Source: Thalassoglobus neptunius
Lineage (GTDB): Bacteria > Planctomycetota > Planctomycetia > Planctomycetales > Planctomycetaceae
DNA length: 34,262 bases
Assembly: GCF_007859735.1 (NCBI RefSeq)
Contig: NZ_SIHI01000035.1
Location: forward strand, 1-34,262
Reading direction: 5' to 3'
Below the pieces are notes generated by a model. It made no database searches. It was not told the DNA's origin and saw only the letters and a list, made by a program, of their open reading frames with translations. The translations under genes and the position numbers were made by a program. Shown here in pieces: positions 1-8,553 of the stretch. Numbering within the stretch: the stretch's first letter is position 1; every line of letters starts with the position of its first letter.

Positions 1-2
1 AA

Positions 3-422
3 AGACGAAATAACCTGTACCGACACTCCCGGCCGAGACGCTCACATCCCTCCACCGGGTTCCTTATCAACAACAGCGCTCCGTTTTTCGCCCGTCGAGC
101 GCTACGTTTTCTAACCGATGTCTACAGGCGAATGCGGTCTTTCTCTTTTGATATTTCAAGAGACCTGTTTTTTAACAACGATGGAGAGCTAACAGACCTC
201 GGCAAAAAACACTTAACCTTCCTAGCTGGACAAATGAAAAGGCTTCCATTCGATCTCACGATCAATACTCCATCCACTCAAAACATTGTCGATACAACAA
301 AGCTCGCCACTTATCTCATCATGGACAATGGAGTGTCGCTCCAGCAAGTTGCGGTTGGTGTGTTAACAAACTCAGACATCCCGCCGCAGAAACTTCGACT
401 GGTGCTCAATCACGAAGAATAG
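3..422 (+). CDS. MotB/OmpA-like protein, C-terminal part (5' end outside window)
   Basis: The frame is open from the left edge of the window to the stop at 420-422, so the gene is cut by the window. An internal ATG at 132 is probably not the true start. The visible tail reads like the C-terminal OmpA-type fold of stator proteins: a strand (FSFDISRDLFF), then a helix (LTDLGKKHLTFLAGQM), a second strand (FDLTINTPS) and a helix ending in LATYLIMDNGVSLQQVAVG. The TD signature that normally follows the second strand and helps bind peptidoglycan is absent. The next gene, 95 bp on, is a clear MotB, so this is probably a paralogous stator subunit. The family call is inference from fold pattern and position; the N-terminal membrane segment cannot be seen. 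Confidence 0.5.
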   Translation, partial: RRNNLYRHSRPRRSHPSTGFLINNSAPFFARRALRFLTDVYRRMRSFSFDISRDLFFNNDGELTDLGKKHLTFLAGQMKRLPFDLTINTPSTQNIVDTTKLATYLIMDNGVSLQQVAVGVLTNSDIPPQKLRLVLNHEE

Positions 423-517
423 ACACATCAGCGGGCTCACCGATTGAAACGTTGGATGATGAATTTGCGACTTCCAACTGACACAGATAAAGACAGAAAC
501 CGAACGAGGTGATTCCA

Positions 518-1255
518 ATGAGGAGGAAAAAGGGAGCTGGCGGCCCCAACAACAGCTATCTCATCTCCTTTGGAGACACGATGACAGCCTTACTTGCGTT
601 CTTCATCGTGCTCAATTCACTTGCCTCTGAGCAAACCGGAGTCAATCTGTACTCAGGAACAGGTTCCTTTATTCGAGCCACGGACGAACTCGGTGTCCCC
701 GGCATCTTCGAAGAGAAACTGAGTCGCAGCCCAATGCAACTCGATCACACTCCGCCAGTTTACATCGTCCCGAACACTTCGGACGAACAATCCGGAACGG
801 GACCGGATGAAGAGTCGGACTCGCTTTACATACGCGACCGGGAGCAACAGGAACTCGAACGTGTCCTCTTCGAATTGGAACGCTTTCATGAGCATTCCGG
901 AGTCGAAGAAACGGACTTGGGAGTCGCTTTCGACCGGATGACGCCTCTGCCCAGTTCAGAATCGCTGATCGATGGAGAGATGCGGAAACTCTTAATTGAA
1001 ATTGCCCCGTTCGCGAGAAGAAAAGATTCGATCTTGAAAATCGTTGCCTGGACACCCTCTCCAGGACCGTCTGTATGGGCTCGTTCTGCAGAACGGGCAG
1101 CACTCCTCGCTTTCCAAATTTCCGACCAATTGCAGCTGCCGCAGAAAAAGCGACGCGAGATCCAGGCGGTCAGTCAACTCTGGCCATATTCTGACATCAA
1201 ACGTCCCAGCATGACGATCATTGCGACGCGTCGTCGGCAAGAGAGTTCGTTCTGA
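518..1255 (+). CDS. motB: Flagellar stator protein MotB
   Basis: MotB couples proton flow to torque and anchors the stator to peptidoglycan in the inner membrane. Right after a basic N-terminus (MRRKKGAGG) comes the single membrane segment YLISFGDTMTALLAFFIVLN, with the proton-carrying aspartate of the family (D20 from this start). The C-terminal third has an OmpA-like strand/helix pattern. It keeps an S-x-x-R-A helix (SAERAALLAF), but the TD of the usual GHTD signature is replaced (AWTPSPG). I chose ATG 518 because GAGGTGA (505-511) lies at ideal ribosome-binding distance. An in-frame GTG at 509 overlaps that site and is unlikely to be used. It lies directly behind a second OmpA-like stator gene. 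No motA is inside the window; it is presumably upstream. Confidence 0.85.
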   Translation: MRRKKGAGGPNNSYLISFGDTMTALLAFFIVLNSLASEQTGVNLYSGTGSFIRATDELGVPGIFEEKLSRSPMQLDHTPPVYIVPNTSDEQSGTGPDEESDSLYIRDREQQELERVLFELERFHEHSGVEETDLGVAFDRMTPLPSSESLIDGEMRKLLIEIAPFARRKDSILKIVAWTPSPGPSVWARSAERAALLAFQISDQLQLPQKKRREIQAVSQLWPYSDIKRPSMTIIATRRRQESSF

Positions 1256-1514
1256 GACTGATCGGGACTCAATAGGCACGATCGAGCCGCGCTGATTGAA
1301 CCGGATACCGATCGACAACACGCTCTGAATGAGGACGAATTCGGTTCGGGCGCGACAGATGGCCCAGAGATTATTTTGCCCTGCCTTCTCATTCACCGCG
1401 ATGATCAGCAAAATTGCGATAGAAATGCCTATCAATTTCGATCGCCAATACGAAGGGAGCACTCGACGAAACCAAATGAGTTCAGTCGAGTGCTGCTAAT
1501 CCTCGCCAATGGTT

Positions 1515-2177
1515 TTAGTCGAGTTCTTTGATTCGGATGTTCCGCCAGCGAACCTCGTATGACTGATCTCGGTTACCGATTCCGTGGACCTGAAGCCCGA
1601 TGAAACCTGACGGATGTGTTTCGAAAATCGGCTCGTCAGTGAGATCTTCGATTTCCTGTCCGTTGATAAATGTCTGAATTCGGGGGCCTTTTGCCGCAAT
1701 TCGGAACTGGTTCCAATCTTCGTTCTTGAAGTGATCATGTGGTTTCAGGCGGTCTTCTGGAGTCAGCCATCCTCGGCCGGTCGCTTCTCCGTAGACGTAT
1801 CCAGCTTCAGCAGGACCCGATTCGATTTCAACCTGCGGTCCGTAAACACGTCCCACCTGATTGTTCTTCCCATTGCCATCTGCAACGTCTTTTGTCTTGG
1901 AACGAATCTGAACACCTGAGTTCAAACCGTTGTCAACTTTGACCTCAAACTCCAGTTCAAAATCACCGTAATCGTCCAAGGTGCACAAAAACGAGTTCGG
2001 GCTGGCCGGAGCGGTTCGTCCGACAATGGCTCCATCTTCAACAGCGTAACTCGCCCAACCATTCTTTTGCGTCCAACCCTCAAGAGATTTTCCATTGAAG
2101 AGCGTTTGCCATTCACCGGCAGTGCACTGACTACCAATTGAAAACAGGAGTGCGAGAGAAAAAACAAATCGTGTCAT
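1515..2177 (-). CDS. Secreted DUF1080 (3-keto-disaccharide hydrolase-type) protein
   Basis: This is a 220-residue protein with a signal peptide (MTRFVFSLALLFSIGSQCTAG) followed by the family opening WQTLFNGKSLEGWTQKNG. The core is a jelly roll with strands such as FELEFEVKVDNGLNSGVQIRS and the ending GFIGLQVHG..YEVRWRNIRIKEL. The family (DUF1080, now called 3-keto-disaccharide hydrolase domain) is very common in planctomycetes and is thought to act on sugars outside the cytoplasm. The substrate here is unknown. It sits between the stator genes and the end of the flg operon with no sign of a link to motility. A TATACT hexamer on the minus strand at 2226-2221 is a possible -10 box, giving a leader of about 37 nt, but no good -35 is visible. 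Confidence 0.85.
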   Translation of the reverse strand: MTRFVFSLALLFSIGSQCTAGEWQTLFNGKSLEGWTQKNGWASYAVEDGAIVGRTAPASPNSFLCTLDDYGDFELEFEVKVDNGLNSGVQIRSKTKDVADGNGKNNQVGRVYGPQVEIESGPAEAGYVYGEATGRGWLTPEDRLKPHDHFKNEDWNQFRIAAKGPRIQTFINGQEIEDLTDEPIFETHPSGFIGLQVHGIGNRDQSYEVRWRNIRIKELD

Positions 2178-2459
2178 GTTGCGCTTACTTTCTCATTTCA
2201 AGCAGACAAATTGAGAGATGAGTATACTGTAGACCATCTCACGTCGGCTGAGAATCGAAACGCATCGACACGATCAGTTTTGTCGTTGAAGGCATCTTCA
2301 CACGCGATGTTCAGAGCTTCGCACGATCAGGCAAAGCTTAAGCCCTCGGCCTTTGTCTCATCGAAAGTCCACGAGAGTGCGAACGCGACTGTCGAAGATG
2401 CTGCATCGCTTCATTCGAAACCTGATCGACAAACGTGTGATCAGAACCGAACCCGACAC

Positions 2460-2783
2460 TCAGGCAGCTTTCTGTTCCTGATTGTCCTGGCTGGTCAATT
2501 CCACAAGAAGATTCTGGATCCAATTGATACCGAGCAAGGCGGTTGCATGTTCGACGGAATGAACTTCGCGCAGAAGTTCTCCGTGTCGCCCTTTGGTCGC
2601 TGCTTCCATGACGACGCGCGAGGCGAGTTCCGCGTCCGCTTGAACGCGACTCGCAATGGAATTCCAGGTGAAATCGTCCTGATTGGAGAGTTCTTCGAGC
2701 AAAGCAATGCGGTGCCTGACCTGCAATCTCTCTGAACCTGAACGTTGAGATGCCGACGATGTATTGAGATTTTGATTGACCAT
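2460..2783 (-). CDS. Small HDOD-like protein at the end of the flg operon
   Basis: This is a 107-residue protein. From about residue 23 to 100 it matches the helical pattern of the HDOD domain: TWNSIASRVQADAELASRVV followed by EVHSVEHATALLGINWIQNL. That pairs the 'DP.Lt..lL' helix with the 'AI..LG...l..l' helix of that family. HDOD domains usually sit in larger signalling proteins (with EAL, GGDEF or CheY domains) and lack the metal-binding HD residues. Here the domain stands alone and is short. I chose ATG 2783 because GGAG precedes it at good distance; a TTG at 2795 is also in frame. It starts 13 bp after the flgL stop on the same strand, so it is probably the last gene of the operon. Its role is unknown; regulation of motility is a guess from position. 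Confidence 0.55.
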   Translation of the reverse strand: MVNQNLNTSSASQRSGSERLQVRHRIALLEELSNQDDFTWNSIASRVQADAELASRVVMEAATKGRHGELLREVHSVEHATALLGINWIQNLLVELTSQDNQEQKAA

Positions 2784-2795
2784 CTGATTCTCCAA

Positions 2796-3748
2796 TCAAC
2801 CCAGGAAGTTCAAGAGCGAAGTTTCAAGCAGTCGAGTCGTCGTGGCGAATGTAAATTGCAGCAGGTTTTGCTCTTCCTGCAAGGTAACAACCGCCGAAGC
2901 AACGTCCGTCGATCGGAGGTCACTGAGAATGGACTCTGCCTGAAACTGCAGGTCCTCCGTCCGTTCTTCGACTCGATCAAGCTGTTGCAAAACGACTGCC
3001 TGGCGGCCGACGACCGAGAGAAGATGTTCACTCGCCACTTCCAGAGATTCAATCGTCGAGTCCAACCGTGTCCCTGCTTCCTCAAGATTTCCGTCAGCAG
3101 CACTCTGCAGGTCGTCGCAGACCTGTCGAATGACGGAGAAGATGTCAGTCAGTTCATTGGATTCCGGATCCACAAACTGGAAGGCTTCGTCACCCGCCAG
3201 GTAGACATCAAGATCATCATCCCCTGAGAGAACAACAACACCAGTCGAGGAACTTCCCTGATACTGTGTCGGACCTTCCACGATTCCGGAATAAGGTTCC
3301 TGCGTGGTTGACGTTCCGCTGAAAAGGTATTTTCCGTCAAACTTCGCATTCGCAACCGTTTCAAGAGTCTCCAGAAATCCATTCACTTCATCTGCAAGAG
3401 ATTCACTTCATCTGCAAGAGATTGCAACTCGAAGGAAGTTTGGGATTGCCTGCCTTGCAGCGCGAGCGTTTTCGCTTGCACGACTAATTGATTCGCATCC
3501 AAAAGTTGTTCATTCGACTGTGTGAGCGAAGCACGCGCATGCTGAATTGCGTTGTGCTGAACCTCCAAACGATTGAGCACCCGCTGCTGAGACAGAATCG
3601 TCTGCTGAGCGATCGGATCATCGGAAGGACGATGCACACGCACACCGCTGCTGATCTGATTCTGAAGTGTTGCTGATCGCGACGCATGCGATTGGGCATG
3701 AAGTCGTTGGAGCTCAAGCTGTCGATGCGGAGTGATTCGAAACGTCAT
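2796..3748 (-). pseudogene. flgL: Hook-filament junction protein FlgL, frameshifted
   Basis: FlgL (HAP3) joins the FlgK ring to the flagellin filament outside the cell. The reading frame from ATG 3748 shows a typical flagellin-like N-terminus (MTFRITPHRQLELQRLHAQS and later RVHRPSDDPIAQQTIL). It runs to SLADEVN and then ends after five wrong codons. The next frame resumes at GFLETLETVANAKFDGKYLF, the conserved middle motif, and continues to the C-terminus LLETSLLNFLG. The break is caused by an exact 20-bp tandem repeat at 3381-3420. With one copy removed the gene would encode 310 residues, normal for the family. As written, only a 121-residue fragment is made from the normal start; a GTG at 3386 could start the second part. 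It follows flgK by 14 bp. Confidence 0.9.
3381..3420. repeat. 20-bp tandem duplication breaking flgL
   Basis: The unit attcacttcatctgcaagag occurs twice without any difference or gap (3381-3400 and 3401-3420), and the next three bases (att) repeat the start of the unit. Twenty is not a multiple of three, so the duplication shifts the flgL frame. Removing one unit restores SLADEVN-GFLETL, which is the expected FlgL sequence at this place. Confidence 0.97.
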
Positions 3749-3762
3749 CTTTTCATCCTCTC

Positions 3763-5730
3763 TTAGACAAGTTGGAGAAGTTCATCCAGCGTTTCATCGA
3801 TGACAGACACGAACCGTGAGGCTGCTTGAAACGCCCGCTGATACTCAAGCATCAGCAAGAGTTCTTCGTTTGGATCGACTCCGGAAATGGAATCTCTCTG
3901 AGTGGCAAGATGAGACTGCTGCTCGGAAAGAAACTCCTGACCCGTTTGTTCGCCTTCAATTCGAAACGCTGTCGCAATCGCCAAACTTTCCAGTCGTTCC
4001 TCGAAATTATCGCGGCCGTTTCCAAAGCGTTTCAGGTCGCGAGCTTCGAGAAAAAACTGCGCATTGGACGTGTCACTTGCGGCTCCAGTCTTGGAGACAG
4101 CAACGTTTCTTGAATTCTGTTCGACCAACGAATTGAGCTTGAGCCCCGTTTCCGAATCGCCCGAGAAAAACGTTCCTATGCCCAGTGTGGTCAACAGGCC
4201 GGTCTCATCCGGTTGTCCGATCAGACCGAATTCGAATGACTCACCATCGACAAGGTCGCCCGACGACAGCCTCAACGAGACCCCATCCACAACTTCAATT
4301 GTCTGGCCTACGACTGTTCCAGCTCCCACGTCGAGAGTCTTGATCACCTCACCGGACGCTGTCTCACTGACTTCAAGCTTTAGTGGACTGGTCTGGCCCA
4401 CGGTTCCAGTTCCAACCGCACGGACGGTGTAGCGTGCGTTTTCTCCCGTTGGAATTCCAAACAATTCCGGCTGACTTGTCCCTGTCGCAAAGCCTGTTCC
4501 GGAGTCAAAATCGATTCCGCCGGAGAAGCTGATGGTGTATCCATCAGCGGCGTTAAGCGAAACTGCTTTTGACTGAGACTGATAAGTCGCGTTTAATCCG
4601 GAAACAGCGTCGATTTTATTAACAATGTCCTGAAGACTTTCGGTTTCTGGATCAACATCGATGCGATGAATGCTGGTCTCGCCGGAAACAACCTCCGTCA
4701 AATTGACGTAAAGCGTTCCCTCCTGAACCGGGAAAGGTGAGGAGAGACTGCTCAGGATCGCGTTCGGATCGCTCACTGATCGTTCCCCGATCAACTCCTG
4801 GAATCCAATTCCCTCACCAAGCCCAGTGGCTTGAACGTGATCGATCGTCGCGACAAACGTATTCGTCCAGTCATGGAGTGCTTGACGAATATCATCGATG
4901 GCAACCTGTCCCTGGGCTCGGCCGGCGATCGATCCCGATTCAATCGTCACAAGACTTCCTGCGGTTGTCGAAGTGAACTCTGCAGGACCGAGACTATTCG
5001 CCGTCACTTCTAATTTCGATGAACTCACTCCAATCACAACACCGCCACCAGCGACAAGAATCGAGAGATCATTGTTAAGCAAACTCGAAGACGACACATC
5101 GACATAATTCGCGAGATCGTTAATTAAACGTTCACGTTGATCTCTTAATGCATTCGGGACTGTTCCCTGATTCTCAAGAATTCGGATGCGGCGATTAAGT
5201 GCGCTCAAGTCCTCAGCCAACCGATTGACCTCAGCGACTTCCTGTTCAATCACAACTGCGTTCGATCTTGAGAGATCATTCAAACGAGAGTGGAGCTGTT
5301 CCGTCTGCTGAATCACGTGTCGAGCAGATTCCACAACGGCGTCCCGAACCGTTGCGACTGTGGGATGCGCAGCCAGTTCCTCCAGTTGGTTAAAGAATTC
5401 CGTCACCGACGAGACGAGCGAACCTTCTGTTGGAAGCAATACGGTTTCAATCTTCCTCAGCGATTCAAGCACTGTCTCCGACTCTGCCTGAAGCGACGTA
5501 TTCTGAGTCAACGCCACTTCGGAAACATGATCTCGAAGCCGTTCGATTCCGGTGACAACAACACCCGTTCCGACTTGTGTTCCGTTCGGACCAGGAGAAA
5601 AGCGATCGACAAACTCAACACGTTGTCGATGAAATCCGGTCGTGTTCGCGTTCGCGATATTGTTTGCAATCGTGCTCAGCGCCTGCTGATTCGCTTGCAA
5701 CGCAGAGAGTCCAATATCGTAGTGAATCAT
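3763..5730 (-). CDS. flgK: Hook-associated protein FlgK (HAP1)
   Basis: FlgK forms the first junction ring between hook and filament after export through the flagellar secretion system. The 655-residue product starts with MIHYDIGLSALQANQQALST and the conserved IANNIANANTTGFHRQRV of axial proteins. The C-terminus closes with the matching helix LMLEYQRAFQAASRFVSVID..LDELL. The N-terminal half carries long heptad-like helices (about residues 80-190). The middle (about 330-540) is a beta-rich outer domain of the kind that varies between species. The length is in the upper normal range. Its start lies one base past the flgN stop, which fits chaperone and client being co-translated. No lesion is visible in this gene. 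Confidence 0.93.
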   Translation of the reverse strand: MIHYDIGLSALQANQQALSTIANNIANANTTGFHRQRVEFVDRFSPGPNGTQVGTGVVVTGIERLRDHVSEVALTQNTSLQAESETVLESLRKIETVLLPTEGSLVSSVTEFFNQLEELAAHPTVATVRDAVVESARHVIQQTEQLHSRLNDLSRSNAVVIEQEVAEVNRLAEDLSALNRRIRILENQGTVPNALRDQRERLINDLANYVDVSSSSLLNNDLSILVAGGGVVIGVSSSKLEVTANSLGPAEFTSTTAGSLVTIESGSIAGRAQGQVAIDDIRQALHDWTNTFVATIDHVQATGLGEGIGFQELIGERSVSDPNAILSSLSSPFPVQEGTLYVNLTEVVSGETSIHRIDVDPETESLQDIVNKIDAVSGLNATYQSQSKAVSLNAADGYTISFSGGIDFDSGTGFATGTSQPELFGIPTGENARYTVRAVGTGTVGQTSPLKLEVSETASGEVIKTLDVGAGTVVGQTIEVVDGVSLRLSSGDLVDGESFEFGLIGQPDETGLLTTLGIGTFFSGDSETGLKLNSLVEQNSRNVAVSKTGAASDTSNAQFFLEARDLKRFGNGRDNFEERLESLAIATAFRIEGEQTGQEFLSEQQSHLATQRDSISGVDPNEELLLMLEYQRAFQAASRFVSVIDETLDELLQLV

Positions 5731-5731
5731 A

Positions 5732-6217
5732 TCAGGACCTTAATTCCAGGATCGTATGAGAAGTCGATGTGGCGAGATGACCAGTCGGTCCGTACTGAGG
5801 ATGCGGCTGCGTTCCCGTGGCAGCTCGCACGACCGCTTCCAAAATGTCCTGATGTGCTCGAGAGTGAAAGTTCATCACCCGTGACAGCCCCCGAACAGTA
5901 CTTCGCGCACTCATGACATTCTGAAACAACACCTGAAGATCAGAGCGTTGGCACGTGCTGACGAAGTGCCTGATTCCGTTGTCGAACTCAAGCTGCTCGG
6001 ACAGGTCAGCACGAATCGAACGATAGCTTTCCAGCGCATTTCTCGATCCCTCCTCAAGTTCCCGAACTTGCTCTGCCGTCGCGCTCGCGCCGGTCCCTTC
6101 GCGACGAAACGAAAGGAGCTCTCGGATCAGTCGCTCTGCCTGACGTAGAGCGCGGAGTTCTTCTGAAAGGAGGTGAAAAAGCGTCTCAGCGGGGTCCTCA
6201 AGATCCAGATTCTTCAT
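5732..6217 (-). CDS. flgN: FlgN-like export chaperone
   Basis: FlgN binds FlgK and FlgL in the cytoplasm and hands them to the export gate. This 161-residue protein is nearly all helical, with long charged helices (LFHLLSEELRALRQAERLIREL and ELEEGSRNALESYRSIRADLSEQL), as in the FlgN family. A less ordered tail (TGTQPHPQYGPTGHLATS) follows. The assignment rests on size, helix pattern and position: it sits directly upstream of flgK with a 1-bp gap. Its ATG overlaps the flgJ stop in an ATGA junction, which points to translational coupling. Sequence conservation in this family is low, so the name depends on context. Confidence 0.7.
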   Translation of the reverse strand: MKNLDLEDPAETLFHLLSEELRALRQAERLIRELLSFRREGTGASATAEQVRELEEGSRNALESYRSIRADLSEQLEFDNGIRHFVSTCQRSDLQVLFQNVMSARSTVRGLSRVMNFHSRAHQDILEAVVRAATGTQPHPQYGPTGHLATSTSHTILELRS

Positions 6218-6534
6218 AGCTCCCTCTCCGGTGGATGAGCAGCCTTCTCGCCGGAATCAATTGCGAGCGATTGAGTGAACGTCTCCGCAAGTCCGATTCC
6301 GCCCTGCTCTGCCAGAAACTGACTGAGGTACCGGTCGAAGATTCCTCCGAGAGTATCTGACTCATCCCCTTCGAACAGACCACCTCCGGCGGCTTGCCGC
6401 ATTTCTTTTAAGAGCGTTGAGATCAACAGACTCTCGAGTTCAACACCGGCCTGAGCAGAAGGCTTGTTGAGTGTCCCGGAATCGATACCGAAGTTCATCG
6501 ATCCAAGATCCGGCTGAATTGGGAGCGGTCCCAT
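6214..6534 (-). CDS. flgJ: Rod-binding protein FlgJ (rod-cap domain only)
   Basis: FlgJ caps the growing rod in the periplasm. The protein (106 residues from the chosen start) carries the rod-binding domain: ELESLLISTLLKEMRQAAGG, then GGIFDRYLSQFLAEQGGIGLAETF. The muramidase domain found in enterobacterial FlgJ is absent, as in many other phyla, so another enzyme must open the peptidoglycan. I chose ATG 6534 because AAAGGA lies just upstream; an ATG at 6561 would add nine residues. It is 67 bp downstream of flgI and overlaps flgN by four bases. Confidence 0.88.
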   Translation of the reverse strand: MGPLPIQPDLGSMNFGIDSGTLNKPSAQAGVELESLLISTLLKEMRQAAGGGLFEGDESDTLGGIFDRYLSQFLAEQGGIGLAETFTQSLAIDSGEKAAHPPEREL

Positions 6535-6601
6535 CTGCGAGTCCTTTCTGACACGGTACATCAAAGAGTGCCCACCGATGAAAACTCACCGACTCGCCTG
6601 T

Positions 6602-7738
6602 TTACTTAAAGAGCAATTGCGCGTGCAGTGAACCCGATTCTTTTAACATCTGGAAAATCGAACTTAAATCGCGAGGTGCGACTCCCAGTGCGTTCAAAGC
6701 TTGAGCGAGTTCTCCAACCGTGACGGACTCTTCAAGGACGGCAATCGTGGCATCTTCTTCTTCAACAACGATATCTGTTCTCGGAACAATGGCTGTCACA
6801 CCGTCACTGAATGGTGCGGGTTGTGAGACCTCTGGAGACTCTGCAGTGGAAACCGCCAGATTCGCGTGAGTGATGAGCACCTTCGACAATTTGACATGCT
6901 CACCGACGATGATCGTCCCCGTCCGCTCGTTAATAACCACTCGAGCTGGAACGTCGGGAATGACGGTCATCATTTCCACAATCGCAAGGAATTCAGGAAT
7001 CGCCCCGTGAAAAGATTCCGGAACCCAGATCTCTACAGAACCAGCGTCTCCAACGATCGTAGACTGCGGAAATTTCTGATTGATGACGTCCGAAATCCTG
7101 CGTGCCGTTTCGAGTGATGGATCGGTCAGAAGTAAACGAACTCGCCCTCCGCAACCAACCCCGCTTCCAACTCCCATTTCGACCACCGCTCCGTTCGGAA
7201 TCCTTCCGGTCGTCGGATGATTCTTCTGAACCGAGGCTCCCTGTCCTGAGAAACTGAATCCGCCGATCGACAATGGACCAGATGCGATCGCATAAACTTC
7301 CCCATCTGCCCCGAATAGAGGCGTCATGATCAACTGTCCCCCTTGAAGACTTTCGGCATCGTCAAAAGCAGAGACAAGAACGTCAATCTGCGATCCCTGT
7401 TTGTCCAGGCTGCTTAAATCCGCAGTGACAGTCACCACTGAAATATTGTCAGTCCGCTGGGCAGTATCTCTTTCGATAATACTTCGCAACGAAGGATCCG
7501 ACCGCACTCCGAACCTCTGAAGCATATTGAGCGCGAACCGTCGGGTCACCGGGCTACGTCCTCCGGTTCCGTCCAGCCCGGTCACCAGCCCCATTCCGAC
7601 AAGCTGGTTTCTCTGCACACCCTGAATCGTCGTAATGTCCTGGATACGCACTTCTGACGCATCCACGTCTGTCGAAAATTGAGCAGTATGAAGAAGGATG
7701 AGTACAAAAAATAGCTGTCGTTTTGTGGAAGAAAACAT
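6602..7738 (-). CDS. flgI: Flagellar P-ring protein FlgI
   Basis: FlgI forms the bushing ring around the rod in the peptidoglycan layer. From ATG 7738 the product is 378 residues with a signal peptide (MFSSTKRQLFFVLILLHTAQ ending near VDA). The conserved start of the mature protein follows: VRIQDITTIQGVQRNQLVGMGLVTGLDGTG. Later motifs include the stretch around VVTVTADLSSLDKQGSQIDV, ARVVINERTGTIIVGEHVKL and the C-terminal LAQALNALGVAPRDLSSIFQ with a final LHAQL. I chose this start because GGAG precedes it and the signal peptide begins there; upstream in-frame ATGs lack ribosome-binding sites. A 136-bp gap separates it from flgH. Confidence 0.95.
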   Translation of the reverse strand: MFSSTKRQLFFVLILLHTAQFSTDVDASEVRIQDITTIQGVQRNQLVGMGLVTGLDGTGGRSPVTRRFALNMLQRFGVRSDPSLRSIIERDTAQRTDNISVVTVTADLSSLDKQGSQIDVLVSAFDDAESLQGGQLIMTPLFGADGEVYAIASGPLSIGGFSFSGQGASVQKNHPTTGRIPNGAVVEMGVGSGVGCGGRVRLLLTDPSLETARRISDVINQKFPQSTIVGDAGSVEIWVPESFHGAIPEFLAIVEMMTVIPDVPARVVINERTGTIIVGEHVKLSKVLITHANLAVSTAESPEVSQPAPFSDGVTAIVPRTDIVVEEEDATIAVLEESVTVGELAQALNALGVAPRDLSSIFQMLKESGSLHAQLLFK

Positions 7739-7874
7739 CTTTGTACTCCATTGAAACATTAGAACTATCACCATGGACGGATTCGTTCTCAGTCCACTCG
7801 TCAGTGAGAAGGAGCCACCGATTTATGGAAACGATCGGGACATTAACTCGGAGAGAGCTATCGCCGAACAAAAA

Positions 7875-8510
7875 TTAAAACGGCCAGAGATGGTTGACTT
7901 TTCGAGCAAACCATCCTTGTCGCGTAAACGATTGGCTCGCGCCGTCTCCATCGCAAACGAGTTGAAAATCCGCGATAAACTGCGAGTGAATTGAGTTATC
8001 CGGCCGCAGGTCAATCGGTCGAATGACTCCCGAGAGAGTCACGAATCGTGATTCACCAGCGATCATCGTTTCCCGCTGCCCACTGATAACCATGTTTCCA
8101 TTTGGAAAAACACTTGTGACCGTTGCTGTCATTCGATCGGTCAATTCCTGGGAGTTTCGATAATCCGATTGTCCATCGAAGTCTCGTTCGGAAGTGACCT
8201 TAAAGTCCATGGCTGCATCGGCGGCATTTGCTCCAAGCCCTCCCCCCGTCTTGAAATCAAATCCGAAGAATCCGCTCGATTCTGTTTCCTTATTCATCCG
8301 TCGATCTTCCCGACTGTCGAGATCCGTTTCCTGTGAGATGAGCACAGTCACCAGGTCTCCCACGTTTCTGGCACGCGTGTCGTAGAACAAATAAGCATGC
8401 TCGTCCGTTCGACGCATCCAGATCGACTGCGCGTAAGCGTCTCCTTGGTCAAAGAGAATCAACGCTCCGACTATCATGCAAAATGAAATGGTTGTATTTC
8501 GCTGTGACAT
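7875..8510 (-). CDS. flgH: Flagellar L-ring protein FlgH
   Basis: FlgH forms the outer-membrane ring through which the rod passes. The 211-residue product has the family core: RARNVGDLVTVLISQETDLDSRED, then TATVTSVFPNGNMVISGQRET and the C-terminal VRPIDLRPDNSIHSQFIADF-type region. The signal sequence ends in AYA-QS, a signal peptidase I type site. Enterobacterial FlgH is a lipoprotein, but there is no lipobox cysteine here: the only early cysteine (C11) lies at the front of the hydrophobic stretch without a matching context. A G-rich ribosome-binding site (AAGGGGGG) precedes the ATG. Confidence 0.92.
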   Translation of the reverse strand: MSQRNTTISFCMIVGALILFDQGDAYAQSIWMRRTDEHAYLFYDTRARNVGDLVTVLISQETDLDSREDRRMNKETESSGFFGFDFKTGGGLGANAADAAMDFKVTSERDFDGQSDYRNSQELTDRMTATVTSVFPNGNMVISGQRETMIAGESRFVTLSGVIRPIDLRPDNSIHSQFIADFQLVCDGDGASQSFTRQGWFARKVNHLWPF

Positions 8511-8553
8511 ATTAAATGCCCCCCTTAAATGAGAACGAACTGTTTAGGACTCG

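Noticed and set aside
5948-5970. TTGGCACGTGC inside flgN, a match to a -24 box
   Set aside because: No GC at the -12 distance, and it lies within coding sequence.
7773-7994. Open frame on the plus strand antisense to the flgH end
   Set aside because: It has no ribosome-binding site and mostly mirrors flgH coding sequence.
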